Position numbers and translations under genes: made by a program
The notes under the pieces: model-generated
Seen by the model: only the letters and a program-made list of their open reading frames with translations
What the model was told of the DNA's origin: nothing
Databases searched by the model: none
Shown here: positions 6,365 to 15,479 of the stretch, in pieces
Numbering within the stretch: the stretch's first letter is position 1
Layout: the number at the start of each line of letters is the position of its first letter
Origin: RGIG5675 sp050943435
GTDB lineage: Bacteria; Bacillota; Clostridia; Oscillospirales; Ruminococcaceae
Direction of reading: 5' to 3'
DNA: 22,572 nucleotides
NCBI GenBank assembly: GCA_050943435.1
Contig: JBMNPE010000019.1
Location: forward strand, 1-22,572

Positions 6365-7666
6365 ATGAAAGTTCACTTCACTACATTCGGATGCAAGGTA
6401 AACATATGCGACACGGCCTCCCTCTCCGAGCTGATGCGCAGCCTCGGCTGGGAAACAGCCGAAACCGCCTCTGAGGCTGATGTGGAGATAGTAAACTCGT
6501 GCACAGTCACCGCAAACGCCTCGAGAAAGGTGAGGACCGCCCTGAGGGCCGCCAAAAAGGCAAATCCCGGGGTTATCACCGTCCTGTGCGGGTGCTATCC
6601 CCAGGCATATCCCGATGAGGCCTCCGCAATACCCGAGGCAGATGTGGTGACAGGCAACACGGCCCTCTCGGACATACCGTCCCTGATAGACGAGAGAATT
6701 GCCGCAGGCACCTCAGTGAGGGCGGTAAAGCCCCATCAGCGTGGGGAGAGATACAGCCTCCTCCCGGAGGGGCGGGACGAGGAGCACACGAGGGCATTCA
6801 TCAAGATAGAGGACGGGTGCAGCAGGCGCTGCAGGTACTGCGTGATACCATATGCAAGGGGCAAACGGCGCTCGATGCCGCTCGAGGAAATCTCCGCAAG
6901 GTGCCGCAGCGCAGTCGGGTCCGGATTCAGGGAGATAGTGCTCACCGGGATAAACCTCTCACTCGCCGGCAGGGATCTTGGATTTGACCTGGCAGACGCA
7001 GTGGAGGCGGCAGGAAATTCTGGTGCTGACAGGATAAGGCTCGGGTCGATTGAGCCTGATATCCTGACTGACGGCGAGCTCACGAGGATATCAAAGGTAA
7101 AGGGGGTATGCCCCCACTTCCACATGTCGCTCCAGAGCGGGTGCGCAAAGACCCTCAGGGCCATGGGAAGGCTATATACTCCTGAAGACTACATAAAAAA
7201 AGCGGAATTCATCCGCAGCATTTTCGAGAACCCTGTGTTCACTACAGACGTAATCGTGGGTTTCCCCGGTGAGACCGAGCAGGACTTCATGGAGAGCGTC
7301 TCGTTCGTGAGTGAATTCGGATTCCTCAAGGTCCACGTATTCCCCTATTCCAGAAGGCCCGGCACACCGGCGGATTCTATGTCCGGACAGGTGAGCCGCG
7401 CTGAAAAGGAGCGCAGGGTCCATATTCTGTCCGACGCTGCAGACAAGGTGAGGGCCGAAAAGCTTTCTTCCTTTACAGGAACTGTTGAAACCGTCCTCAC
7501 CGAGAGGCTGCGGGACGGCATGTGGCACGGCTACACGTCCAGATATGCCCCTGCGGCGGTACCGGACTCGCCGGGCATCGGTCGGAACATGCTCGTGTCT
7601 TCCATGGTGGAAAAACTTGAGGACGGAGTGCTCGTGATGTCAGGCGGCATCGTCTCGTCTGATTGA
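6365..7666 (+). CDS. mtaB: tRNA t6A37 methylthiotransferase MtaB
   Basis: MtaB converts t6A to ms2t6A at position 37 of ANN-decoding tRNAs using two 4Fe-4S clusters. The N-terminal methylthiotransferase domain has Cys10 (FTTFGCKVN), Cys46 (NSCTVTA) and Cys77 (LCGCYPQAYP). The radical-SAM domain has CxxxCxxC at Cys152, Cys156 and Cys159 (DGCSRRCRYCVIPYARG). A TRAM-like domain ends the protein. GCKVN and the sequence around the radical-SAM motif fit MtaB rather than MiaB or RimO. The frame is open back to 6191, but I chose the ATG at 6365: it gives the family N-terminus, has an AAAGGAT site, and leaves the opposing pgi promoter free. The protein is 433 residues. Confidence 0.93.
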   Translation: MKVHFTTFGCKVNICDTASLSELMRSLGWETAETASEADVEIVNSCTVTANASRKVRTALRAAKKANPGVITVLCGCYPQAYPDEASAIPEADVVTGNTALSDIPSLIDERIAAGTSVRAVKPHQRGERYSLLPEGRDEEHTRAFIKIEDGCSRRCRYCVIPYARGKRRSMPLEEISARCRSAVGSGFREIVLTGINLSLAGRDLGFDLADAVEAAGNSGADRIRLGSIEPDILTDGELTRISKVKGVCPHFHMSLQSGCAKTLRAMGRLYTPEDYIKKAEFIRSIFENPVFTTDVIVGFPGETEQDFMESVSFVSEFGFLKVHVFPYSRRPGTPADSMSGQVSRAEKERRVHILSDAADKVRAEKLSSFTGTVETVLTERLRDGMWHGYTSRYAPAAVPDSPGIGRNMLVSSMVEKLEDGVLVMSGGIVSSD

Positions 7667-7682
7667 GAGGAATTATCCAGAA

Positions 7683-7709
7683 ACGGCGGAGAGAAGTTCT
7701 CTCCGCCGT
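7683..7709. terminator. Hairpin between mtaB and ftsK, probable terminator
   Basis: An 11-bp GC-rich stem (7683-7693 with 7699-7709) with a five-base loop lies in the gap between the convergent genes mtaB and ftsK. Neither side has a strong T-run, so efficiency is uncertain. It could work in both directions. Confidence 0.55.
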
Positions 7710-7744
7710 CTGTCATTTCTATATAACCCGGATGGTCTCCTGCC

Positions 7745-10504
7745 TCAAGGAGTTCCGTTCTCAGATTCCCCGGAATCTGCCCTGAGCCTGTATTCCTGGA
7801 ACTGGTTCATGCTCCAGAGCACGTTTCTGGGCTTGCTGCCGTCCTGCTGTGAGACGACGCCCATCTCCTCCATGGTGTCCATGATCCTCGCGGCCCTCGC
7901 GTAGCCGAGCTTGAGCTTCCTCTGCAGAAGAGATGTCGAGGCCTGTCCTGCCTCCACGACGACCTCAATGGCCTGCATCAGCATTTCGTCTCCGCCGTCT
8001 CCGGAGCGGGCCTGCGAGCCCGAGGACTTCTGGTCCTCCTTGGCGGCCTGCCTCTCTATCTCCTCGCTTATTTCGGGGTCGTAGTCGGCGCTCGAGTGCT
8101 TCTTTATGAAATCGGTGACCCTGTCGATCTCCCTGTCGGAGACGTAGCACCCCTGGACCCTCACGGGCTTGGGGTAGCTCATCGGGAAGTACAGCATGTC
8201 GCCGCGTCCGAGCAGCTTTTCCGCCCCGCCCATGTCGAGTATCGTCCTGGAGTCGACCTGCGAGGTCACGGAAAGCGCTATCCTCGATGAAATGTTGGCC
8301 TTTATGACGCCTGTAATGACGTCCACGGAAGGCCTCTGTGTCGCGATTATCAGGTGAATTCCGGCGGCCCTCGCCATCTGGGCCAGCCTGCAGATGTAGT
8401 CCTCGACCTCGTTCGGGGCGGCCATCATCAGATCAGACAGCTCATCGATAACAATGACTATCCTCGGCATCTTGGCGCGCGGCCTGTCCTCGGACCCCTC
8501 GAACGAGGTGCCCTTGAAGTCCCTCTCGACCATGCCGTTGTAGGCGTCTATGTCCCTGGCGCTGCATTCCGAGAAGGTCTTGTATCTCTTGATCATCTCG
8601 CCGACGGCCCAGCCCAGGGCGCCTGCGGCCTTCCGCGCATCCATTACCACAGGTATCAGGAGGTGCGGGAGCCCGTTGTATCTTCCGAATTCGACCATCT
8701 TGGGGTCTATCAGTATGAATTTGAGCTCGTCAGGCGTGAACCTGTAGAGCATGCTAACGATCATCGTGTGCAGGCAGATCGACTTGCCCGAGCCCGTGGT
8801 TCCCGCTATCAGCAGGTGCGGCATCTCGGAAATGTCCGGGATCACGTCCGCACCGCTTATGTCCTTGCCGAGGCCCACCGGCAGCACTGCCTTGGAATTC
8901 CTGAAATCAGGGGATTCCAGCACGTTCCTGAGAGCTACCGTCGACCTTATCTTGTTCGGGACCTCCACGCCCACGGCTGCCTTGTTTGGTATCGGGGCCA
9001 CGATCCTTATTCCCGGGGTTGCGAGGTTGAGGGCAAGGTCGTCGGCAAGGTTTGTTATCCTGTTGAGCCTCACGCCTACCTGCGGCTGGAGGTCGTACCT
9101 CGTGACCGTGGGTCCCCTCGAAATCCCGACTATCTTTGTGCTCACCCCGAAGCTCTCGAGGGTCTTCACGAGGAATTCCCCGGTGGACTTGAGGTCAGCC
9201 TCGGAGGTCTGGTTCTTGTCGCTGCCCCTCTGCAGCAGGCTGAGAGGCGGGATTATATAGGGCTTGACGGGCTTTCCGCCCTGGGCAGCCCCAGAATCAG
9301 CGAGCACGGTCTGCTCGTATCTTGACTGGGATGAGGCCTTCCCCTCCCTGTTTTCGGGGAGAGCCTCCTCCTGCCCGAATGTATACGTGCGGTTCGTGTC
9401 CTTCTTCCCCGCACCTGAGAAAGTGGCAAAGATGTCCTCGTCCTGCTTTTTCGCGGTCTCAATGCCCCCGTACACGTCGTCCACGAGGGTCCCTGCAGGT
9501 CCGGTGGCGTGCTGCTCCTCGGCGGGGATCTCATCCCACGGCCCGAGGGGTATGTCTATGTCGCGGGTGTTCTCCTTCCCATCCTTGTGATCCTTGCTGG
9601 GAACGAACTTCACGTCGTAGTCGAATATGTCTTTTTTATTCTGGGTCCTGCCGGAGTCCGATGCCTCGGCAGGAGCCGCAGCAGGCTTTTCAGCGGGAAC
9701 AGCAGCTGCATCCGCGGCTGCCTTTTCCCTGGCCGCCATTTCCTCCGCAGCCCTCTCGTCGGCCCTCTTCTGGGCCTCCCTGTTGGAGAGCGGGATGTCG
9801 ATCTCCCTCTTCCCGACTCCGCTTATCGGGACATCGATGTCCTGGTTTTTGGGCTTTTCCCTCTGCGGCTTGGGAAGATTGACGGTTATGGGCTCAAAAT
9901 CGTCGGTTTCGTCTATGCGCCTGTCCCTTGCCTGCTTTACCAGGTCTGCAATGGTCCTCCCGGTGAGCATCACTAGGAACGCGACTCCGAGTATGACTGT
10001 TACGACCTTTGCCCCGGTTATTCCGAGCAGCTTCGAGAGAGTCCAGCCGATGAGGCAGGAGAGCGCACCTCCGCCTATCCCGTGCTTTCCGGACTCATAG
10101 CAGCCTGATATGCTCTGGCTGAAGGAAAGCTCGGAGCTTTCCGGGGTCCCGAACACGAAAAGTGCCCCGCTTATGGTGAGGAGGAGCAGCACGGCCGCAG
10201 TCCTCTCCATGTCCGTGGGCCTCTTTTTATACGTGTACAGAATGGCAACGAGTATTATCGTGGGCCCCACGAAATACGTCATCTGGCCGAAAATGCCGGC
10301 CATTACCTCGTGAAGGGTGAGCCAGAGGCTCTCGCCCGGTATGACGGACAGCGCGAACAGCAGTGCGCCGACCGCGAACATGACGATTGACCTGACCGCA
10401 TGCCTCTCTTTTTTCTTGGCCTCGGCCTTCTCCCTTGCTATTCTGGCCTCTTCGGCCTTTTTGCTGGGTCTTCCCCTCTTTTTAGTTGTTGTAGTACCCG
10501 CCAT
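7745..10504 (-). CDS. ftsK: DNA translocase FtsK/SpoIIIE
   Basis: FtsK pumps chromosomal DNA through the closing division septum. The 919-residue protein starts with a basic tail containing an AT-hook-like KKRGRPSKK (residues 8-16). About four membrane segments follow (about 38-56, 75-92, 102-118, 165-182), then a low-complexity Ala/Lys/Glu linker. Next comes the motor with Walker A GTTGSGKS (568-575) and Walker B IVIVIDE (682-688), and a C-terminal winged-helix gamma domain (about 845-915) that reads polar DNA sequences. The linker holds three copies of a short [DE]ID[IV]P[IL] motif at 222-227, 234-239 and 315-320. The ATG at 10504 has a GAGGAGA site. The stop of the upstream UppP-like gene is 16 bases away, so they form an operon. 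Confidence 0.96.
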   Translation of the reverse strand: MAGTTTTKKRGRPSKKAEEARIAREKAEAKKKERHAVRSIVMFAVGALLFALSVIPGESLWLTLHEVMAGIFGQMTYFVGPTIILVAILYTYKKRPTDMERTAAVLLLLTISGALFVFGTPESSELSFSQSISGCYESGKHGIGGGALSCLIGWTLSKLLGITGAKVVTVILGVAFLVMLTGRTIADLVKQARDRRIDETDDFEPITVNLPKPQREKPKNQDIDVPISGVGKREIDIPLSNREAQKRADERAAEEMAAREKAAADAAAVPAEKPAAAPAEASDSGRTQNKKDIFDYDVKFVPSKDHKDGKENTRDIDIPLGPWDEIPAEEQHATGPAGTLVDDVYGGIETAKKQDEDIFATFSGAGKKDTNRTYTFGQEEALPENREGKASSQSRYEQTVLADSGAAQGGKPVKPYIIPPLSLLQRGSDKNQTSEADLKSTGEFLVKTLESFGVSTKIVGISRGPTVTRYDLQPQVGVRLNRITNLADDLALNLATPGIRIVAPIPNKAAVGVEVPNKIRSTVALRNVLESPDFRNSKAVLPVGLGKDISGADVIPDISEMPHLLIAGTTGSGKSICLHTMIVSMLYRFTPDELKFILIDPKMVEFGRYNGLPHLLIPVVMDARKAAGALGWAVGEMIKRYKTFSECSARDIDAYNGMVERDFKGTSFEGSEDRPRAKMPRIVIVIDELSDLMMAAPNEVEDYICRLAQMARAAGIHLIIATQRPSVDVITGVIKANISSRIALSVTSQVDSRTILDMGGAEKLLGRGDMLYFPMSYPKPVRVQGCYVSDREIDRVTDFIKKHSSADYDPEISEEIERQAAKEDQKSSGSQARSGDGGDEMLMQAIEVVVEAGQASTSLLQRKLKLGYARAARIMDTMEEMGVVSQQDGSKPRNVLWSMNQFQEYRLRADSGESENGTP

Positions 10505-10520
10505 CAGATCTCCTCGGCCG

Positions 10521-11357
10521 TCACACGCCTGCGAGCTCCACCAGCATCATGGCAGCCCCGGCGACGATATTGAAAACAGCCGGCAAAAGCATTATTTTCC
10601 TGCGCACCATTCCCCTGGCAGCGCTTATCGACAAATAGGCACCTGCGGCAGAAACTGCTGCCAGTGCGGCCAGCATCCATCCGCCGTCAGGATATCCGCC
10701 CATTCCCGTACTTATTATATCCGCGATGATATCAGCCGCCAAGAAAGGCACATACATGAGATACGAGAATTCAAGGGCCTTTTCCCCGTCGTACCCGTAA
10801 AGCACCGGGATGGAAACGGCAGCGGCCGTCCTGGAAAACCCCGGCAGGCAGGACATGAACTGTCCGGCTCCGTCTATGACAGCCTCCCCTGGGGCCATCC
10901 TGGAAAACCTCTTCTTGTCGGGGTGCTTTTTGTCAGCCCGGATGGCAAATATCATCATGACCCCGGAAGCCAGGAAGCATATCGACGCGACTGTCATGTC
11001 CCCGGAATACCCCAGCGCGGAAATCCCCTTCCTCACAATGAGGTAGAGGGGTATCGGTATCATGGTCTCGAGGACCATCACCGCGAGCCTCCCGTTGCCC
11101 GTGAGTTCGGCGGTGGTTATCCTCCCTGTGAAGAGGAGAACTATGAGCTTCCATATCTCCCGCAGCATCACGAGCAGCTCGCGCCTGAACCTGACAATGA
11201 TAGAGGCCAGGATGCCTATCTTGAGGGCAGTGGTGTAGGCCCCTGCACCTGCGTCGTCGAGGTTCATGAGGCCGACTGCGAATACGGGAATCATGTAAGA
11301 GGATATCGGTATTGAACTCATCAGGCCGAAGAGCAGTGCCGAGATAATTGCTGTCAT
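10521..11357 (-). CDS. Divergent UppP/BacA-family membrane protein lacking the usual catalytic motif
   Basis: This is a 278-residue polytopic membrane protein of undecaprenyl-diphosphatase length and layout. Family features kept are the PGxSR motif (CLPGFSRTAAAVS, about residue 171), the preceding GxGQ segment and the EFSYLMYVPFLAAD helix. The N-terminal catalytic motif is not kept. Where UppP proteins normally read like EGLTEFLPVSSSGH, this one has FGLMSSIPISSYMI, losing both glutamates and the histidine. LHLGT is LKIGI. In the second motif, Ser-Gly after the Arg is replaced by Thr-Ala. It may not dephosphorylate undecaprenyl diphosphate; a flippase-like or other lipid role is an inference only. 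The ATG at 11357 has a GGGGAGGA site. It lies upstream of ftsK in one operon. Confidence 0.75.
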   Translation of the reverse strand: MTAIISALLFGLMSSIPISSYMIPVFAVGLMNLDDAGAGAYTTALKIGILASIIVRFRRELLVMLREIWKLIVLLFTGRITTAELTGNGRLAVMVLETMIPIPLYLIVRKGISALGYSGDMTVASICFLASGVMMIFAIRADKKHPDKKRFSRMAPGEAVIDGAGQFMSCLPGFSRTAAAVSIPVLYGYDGEKALEFSYLMYVPFLAADIIADIISTGMGGYPDGGWMLAALAAVSAAGAYLSISAARGMVRRKIMLLPAVFNIVAGAAMMLVELAGV

Positions 11358-11471
11358 TTATGTTCCTCCCCGGCCGGTGTGTTCTGAATTGAAAAACTTA
11401 ATAGTATTGCCATATTGATATATTATATAATACTGGGAAATGAAATCCGCAACCGACCGGAAAGGTATGAG
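11358..11471. promoter_or_regulatory. Divergent promoter region of uppP-like/ftsK and tdk
   Basis: This AT-rich gap lies between two divergent operons. On the plus strand TTAATA (11398-11403), a 17-base spacer and TATTAT (11421-11426) could drive tdk, and an overlapping TATAAT lies at 11426-11431. The minus strand has only a poorer match (TTGCGG near 11454, TATATA about 17 bases on) for the UppP-like gene. The promoters overlap, so initiation in the two directions may compete. Confidence 0.4.
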
Positions 11472-12068
11472 ATGGCAAAACTTTACTATAGATACGGCGC
11501 CATGAATGCAGGCAAGACGACCGTTCTGCTGCAGGCGGCCCACAATTACGAGGAGATGGGGATGCACCCCTTTCTGATGAAGCCTTCCGTGGACAGCAAG
11601 GGCGATGACCTTCTGGTATCGAGGCTCGGCATCAGCAGGAAGGTGGACCTCCTCTGCGTCCCGTCAGACGACCTCTTTCTCAGAATAAAATCAGAAAACG
11701 AAAAGAAAAAGATAGACTGCGTCTTCTGCGACGAGGCCCAGTTCCTCACTGCAGAGCAGGTGGACCAGCTCATGGGCGTGGTCGTGGAGCTCGGCATCCC
11801 TGTTGTGTGCTACGGGCTCAGGACCGACTTCATGAGAAGGGGCTTCGAGGGTAGCGACAGGCTGCTGCAGACCGCTCATACGATCGAGGAGATCAAGACC
11901 ATATGCAGGTGCGGTAAAAAGGCCATATTCAACGGGAGAAAGGTCAACGGGAAATTTGTGTTCGAGGGCTCCCAGGTGGCGATCGACGGCAAGGACAGCG
12001 TCACCTATGAGTCACTGTGCGCCTCCTGCTATCTCAGGGAAATGAGGAAGGCTGGTCTCGCCAGATGA
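11472..12068 (+). CDS. tdk: Thymidine kinase (type II)
   Basis: This enzyme phosphorylates thymidine to dTMP with ATP in pyrimidine salvage. The 198-residue protein has Walker A GAMNAGKT at residues 9-16, the CDEAQFL motif at about 83-89 and a C-terminal zinc site of two Cys pairs (CRCGKKA and CASC), all typical of type II enzymes. The frame is open back to 11415, but the ATG at 11472 gives the family start and has an AAAGGT site. The last codons overlap the next gene by four bases (ATGA), so translation of the two is probably coupled. Confidence 0.95.
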   Translation: MAKLYYRYGAMNAGKTTVLLQAAHNYEEMGMHPFLMKPSVDSKGDDLLVSRLGISRKVDLLCVPSDDLFLRIKSENEKKKIDCVFCDEAQFLTAEQVDQLMGVVVELGIPVVCYGLRTDFMRRGFEGSDRLLQTAHTIEEIKTICRCGKKAIFNGRKVNGKFVFEGSQVAIDGKDSVTYESLCASCYLREMRKAGLAR

Positions 12069-12574
12069 ACGTGAGGCGGATAAGGCCGGATGAGTATCAT
12101 GCGGTCCTAGATCTCGTGAGGAGAAGCTTCGAGGAGTGCGATTCGGGCAGCTTCACCGACACTGCGTGCAGGTCCTTCCTCGAATACGCCGATTTCACTA
12201 ATTTCTCCTTCAGGCAGAGGCACAACTACGAGACTTTCGTGATCCTCGAGGGCAGCGAGATCTGCGGCATGATGGAGCTCAAGAGCAGGATACACATATC
12301 CATGCTCTTTGTTGACCCGAAAAAGATAAGGTGCGGCTACGGGACCGTCCTCGTCAGGTTTGCGGAGGAATACTGCGCGGCGACGAGGCCCTTTGCAAGG
12401 GCGATAACGGTAAACGCGTCCCCCACCGCGACCGGCTTCTACGAAAAGCTCGGATTCACCAGGCTTTCCGATTCACCCAATGTATCGAGAGAGCTGCTCT
12501 CGTATCCTATGAGCCTCAGGATCACGTCAAAGCGCGAGCCGCTGAGGGAAGTTTTCAGCCATTTCGGGATGTGA
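12065..12574 (+). CDS. GNAT-family N-acetyltransferase
   Basis: This 169-residue protein has the GNAT fold, which transfers an acyl group from acyl-CoA to an amine. The acetyl-CoA pyrophosphate-binding motif A is present as KIRCGYGTVLVRFAEEY at about residues 89-105, and the late GNAT motif as ATGFYEKLGFTRLSD at about 119-133. I cannot infer the substrate. The frame extends further upstream, but the ATG at 12065 overlaps the tdk stop as ATGA, gives the natural N-terminus MNVRRIRPDEY, and points to translational coupling with tdk. secA follows after 39 bases. Confidence 0.88.
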   Translation: MNVRRIRPDEYHAVLDLVRRSFEECDSGSFTDTACRSFLEYADFTNFSFRQRHNYETFVILEGSEICGMMELKSRIHISMLFVDPKKIRCGYGTVLVRFAEEYCAATRPFARAITVNASPTATGFYEKLGFTRLSDSPNVSRELLSYPMSLRITSKREPLREVFSHFGM

Positions 12575-12613
12575 TCCCCGCATGGCGCAGAATTTCAAGA
12601 GGTATTTATCAAA

Positions 12614-15367
12614 GTGGGATTAGTAGAAAAACTGTTCGGCACGCCGAGTTCCAGGGAACTCAAGAAGATCGAGCCCGTTACTAAAAGGGTTCTAGAGCTC
12701 GAACCACAGTATTCCGGGCTCTCCGACTCTGAGCTGCGGGCAAAGACCGGGGAATTCAGGGAGAAGCTCTCCCAGGGGGCTTCACTCGACGACATCCTTC
12801 CGGACGCGTACGCGGTATGCCGCGAGGCGGCTTCGAGGGTTCTCGAGATGAAGCACTTTCCCGTGCAGGTCACGGGAGGCATAGTGCTCCATCACGGTGC
12901 TATTGCAGAGATGAAGACAGGAGAAGGAAAAACCCTTGTGGCCACCCTGCCAGTCTATCTCAACGCCCTCGCCGGAAAGGGCGTCCACGTTGTAACCGTG
13001 AACGACTACCTCGCAAGGCGCGACAGCGAATGGATGGGCAAGGTCTACGGCTTCCTCGGGATGTCAGTGGGGCTCGTAGTGAGCGGGCTCTCTGCAGAGG
13101 AGCGAAAGAAGGCGTATGCCGCAGATATAACATACGGAACCAACAATGAATTCGGGTTCGACTACCTGAGGGACAACATGGTCATCACGATGGACGCCAA
13201 GTCCCAGAGGGGACACAGCTTTGCGATTGTGGACGAGGTCGACTCCATCCTCATAGACGAGGCCAGGACCCCTCTCATAATCTCCGGGCAGGGGGATAAA
13301 TCCACAGACCTTTACAGGCAGGCCGACGAATTTGCGAAGAGGCTCAAGATGGTCAGGGTCACCGAGACCGACAGCAAGGAGGAGCTCGAGGACCTCGGCG
13401 GGGACGCGATAGTGGATGAAAAGGCAAGGACTGTCTCCCTCACCGCCTCGGGAATCGACAAGGCGCAGAGGTACTTCGGGGTTGAAAACCTCGCAGACCC
13501 CGAGAACATGACCCTCGCCCACCACATAGACCAGGCGATAAAGGCAAGGGGCATCATGAAGAAGGACGTCGACTACGTCGTAAAGGACGGCCAGGTCATA
13601 ATCGTCGACGCCTTCACCGGAAGGCTCATGTACGGCAGGCGCTACAACGAGGGCCTGCACCAGGCAATAGAGGCTAAGGAGCACGTCCACGTGGCGCGCG
13701 AGAGCAGGACCCTAGCCACGATAACCTTCCAGAACTACTTCAGGATGTATGACAAGCTCTCCGGCATGACAGGCACTGCAATGACGGAGCAGGACGAATT
13801 CAAGGACATCTACGGCCTCGATGTCATAGAGATCCCGACAAACAAGCCGATGATCCGCAAGGACTGGGACGACGTCATCTACAAGACTAAAAATGCCAAG
13901 TACAAGGCCGTCATAGAGCAGATAATCGAATGCAGGAAGAAGGGCCAGCCTGTCCTTGTGGGAACAGTGGACATCGAGAAGTCAGAGGAACTCAGCAGGC
14001 TGTTAAAGAAGAGGGGCATCCCCCACGAGGTCCTGAACGCCAAGTACCACGAGAAGGAGGCCCAGATAGTTGCACAGGCAGGAGTTCCCGGGGCTGTGAC
14101 GATCGCCACGAACATGGCAGGCCGAGGCACGGACATCATGCTCGGCGGAAATGCCGAGTACCTCGCCAAGAACAAGCTCGCCAAGGACGGATGCACCGCG
14201 GAGGAGATACTCGCCGCAACGAGCTACTACGAGACAGACGATCCAAAGGTGCTTGAACTCAGGAAAAAGTACCAGGACCTGTATCAGAAATACAAGGAAG
14301 AGATCGCCCCAAGGGCCGAACAGGCCAGAAAGGCGGGCGGGCTCTTTATAATCGGCACTGAGCGCCACGACAGCAGGCGCATCGACAACCAGCTCCGAGG
14401 ACGTTCCGGAAGGCAGGGCGACCCCGGCGAATCGAGGTTCTACCTCTCCCTGGAGGACGACCTTCTCAGGATATTCGGCGGAGAGATGATCTACAACTTC
14501 ATGGACAAGCACAACTTTGACGAGGACATGCCCATAGAGTCCAAATTCCTCACAACCCAGATAGAGAGCGCGCAGAAGAAGGTCGAGGGCCGGAACTTCG
14601 CAGCCAGGAAGGACGTCCTCAACTACGACGACGTCATGAACGCCCAGCGCGAGGAGATCTACTCCGAGAGGGACCAGGTCCTGCAGGGTGCTGACCTCCA
14701 CGAGCAGATCACCGGAATGATCACGGAATCCATCGACAACAACGTCTCAATGTTCCTCGGAGACACAGAGGATCACAGCGAGTGGAACATCCAGGGCCTC
14801 AGGAATCATTACCTAGGATGGCTCATCGGCCCAGGAGACCTCAAATACACGGACGACGAGCTCCAGAGCATGTCAAAGGAGGACATTGCCCAGAAGATCA
14901 AGGACATGGCCCTCGACAAATACAGGAAGAAAGAGGAGCGGCTCGGCAGCGAGAACATGCGCAAGCTCGAGCGCCTCGTCCTCCTGAGGGTAGTCGACGT
15001 CAAGTGGATGGCCCACATAGACGCCATGGACGAGCTGAGGAGGGGCATAAGGCTGAGGTCCTACGCACAGAAGAACCCGGTCATCGAGTACAGGATAGAA
15101 GGATACAACATGTTCGACGAGATGATAGCCTCCATCCGCGAGGACACTGCAAGGCTGATGCTCACTGCAGAGCTCATCCAGCCGATCAAGAAGCAGGAAG
15201 AGCGCAATGTGGCCGAGGCGGAAAACTCCAACAGGTCCGGCAAGGGATCTGCCCAGATGCAGAGGCTCAAGAAAAAGAAGAAGATAGGCAGGAACGACCC
15301 CTGCCCGTGCGGCTCCGGAAAGAAGTACAAGGACTGCCACGGAAGGACCCCGGAAGTCCAGTATTAA
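12614..15367 (+). CDS. secA: Preprotein translocase ATPase SecA
   Basis: SecA is the cytoplasmic motor that drives unfolded preproteins through SecYEG. The 917-residue protein starts at GTG 12614 with the family N-terminus (GLVEKLFGTPSSRELKKI). An AAGAGG site lies rather far upstream, about 11 bases. Walker A is MKTGEGKT (residues 100-107) and the DEAD-type motif is DEVD at 207-210. The preprotein cross-linking domain, second helicase domain (NMAGRGTDIMLGGNAEY; QLRGRSGRQGDPG) and helical scaffold follow. The C-terminal SEC-C zinc motif NDPCPCGSGKKYKDCHG ends the protein. It follows tdk and the acetyltransferase on the same strand, and a hairpin lies just after its stop. Confidence 0.98.
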   Translation: MGLVEKLFGTPSSRELKKIEPVTKRVLELEPQYSGLSDSELRAKTGEFREKLSQGASLDDILPDAYAVCREAASRVLEMKHFPVQVTGGIVLHHGAIAEMKTGEGKTLVATLPVYLNALAGKGVHVVTVNDYLARRDSEWMGKVYGFLGMSVGLVVSGLSAEERKKAYAADITYGTNNEFGFDYLRDNMVITMDAKSQRGHSFAIVDEVDSILIDEARTPLIISGQGDKSTDLYRQADEFAKRLKMVRVTETDSKEELEDLGGDAIVDEKARTVSLTASGIDKAQRYFGVENLADPENMTLAHHIDQAIKARGIMKKDVDYVVKDGQVIIVDAFTGRLMYGRRYNEGLHQAIEAKEHVHVARESRTLATITFQNYFRMYDKLSGMTGTAMTEQDEFKDIYGLDVIEIPTNKPMIRKDWDDVIYKTKNAKYKAVIEQIIECRKKGQPVLVGTVDIEKSEELSRLLKKRGIPHEVLNAKYHEKEAQIVAQAGVPGAVTIATNMAGRGTDIMLGGNAEYLAKNKLAKDGCTAEEILAATSYYETDDPKVLELRKKYQDLYQKYKEEIAPRAEQARKAGGLFIIGTERHDSRRIDNQLRGRSGRQGDPGESRFYLSLEDDLLRIFGGEMIYNFMDKHNFDEDMPIESKFLTTQIESAQKKVEGRNFAARKDVLNYDDVMNAQREEIYSERDQVLQGADLHEQITGMITESIDNNVSMFLGDTEDHSEWNIQGLRNHYLGWLIGPGDLKYTDDELQSMSKEDIAQKIKDMALDKYRKKEERLGSENMRKLERLVLLRVVDVKWMAHIDAMDELRRGIRLRSYAQKNPVIEYRIEGYNMFDEMIASIREDTARLMLTAELIQPIKKQEERNVAEAENSNRSGKGSAQMQRLKKKKKIGRNDPCPCGSGKKYKDCHGRTPEVQY

Positions 15368-15384
15368 GGCAGGCTGTAAAAACC

Positions 15385-15414
15385 GAGGGAGTGCCCCATA
15401 AATGGCACTCCCTC
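15385..15414. terminator. Hairpin after secA
   Basis: A perfect 11-bp stem (15385-15395 with 15404-15414) has an eight-base loop. On the plus strand no real T-run follows, only AAATTGTCTTG. On the minus strand five T follow the stem after two bases. It may act in both directions between the convergent genes secA and the XRE-type regulator. Confidence 0.6.
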
Positions 15415-15433
15415 AAATTGTCTTGTGGGCATG

Positions 15434-15461
15434 AAAAACCGCCCGCATCACTGCGGACGGT
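15434..15461 (-). terminator. Terminator of the XRE-type regulator gene
   Basis: On the minus strand a 10-bp stem (15461-15452 with 15447-15438, one G-U pair) and a four-base loop are followed by five T. It lies about 20 bases after the stop of the regulator. Confidence 0.65.
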
Positions 15462-15479
15462 GCTGTATTCAATAAATGC

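Noticed and set aside
8354..9325. Long plus-strand open frame (323 codons) opposite ftsK
   Set aside because: It is antisense to a certain gene, rich in Arg/His/Gly/Pro as expected from a shadow of GC-rich codons, and has no family match I can see.
13064..14701. Long minus-strand open frames opposite secA
   Set aside because: They are codon-bias shadows of secA, with no ribosome binding site or recognisable domain.
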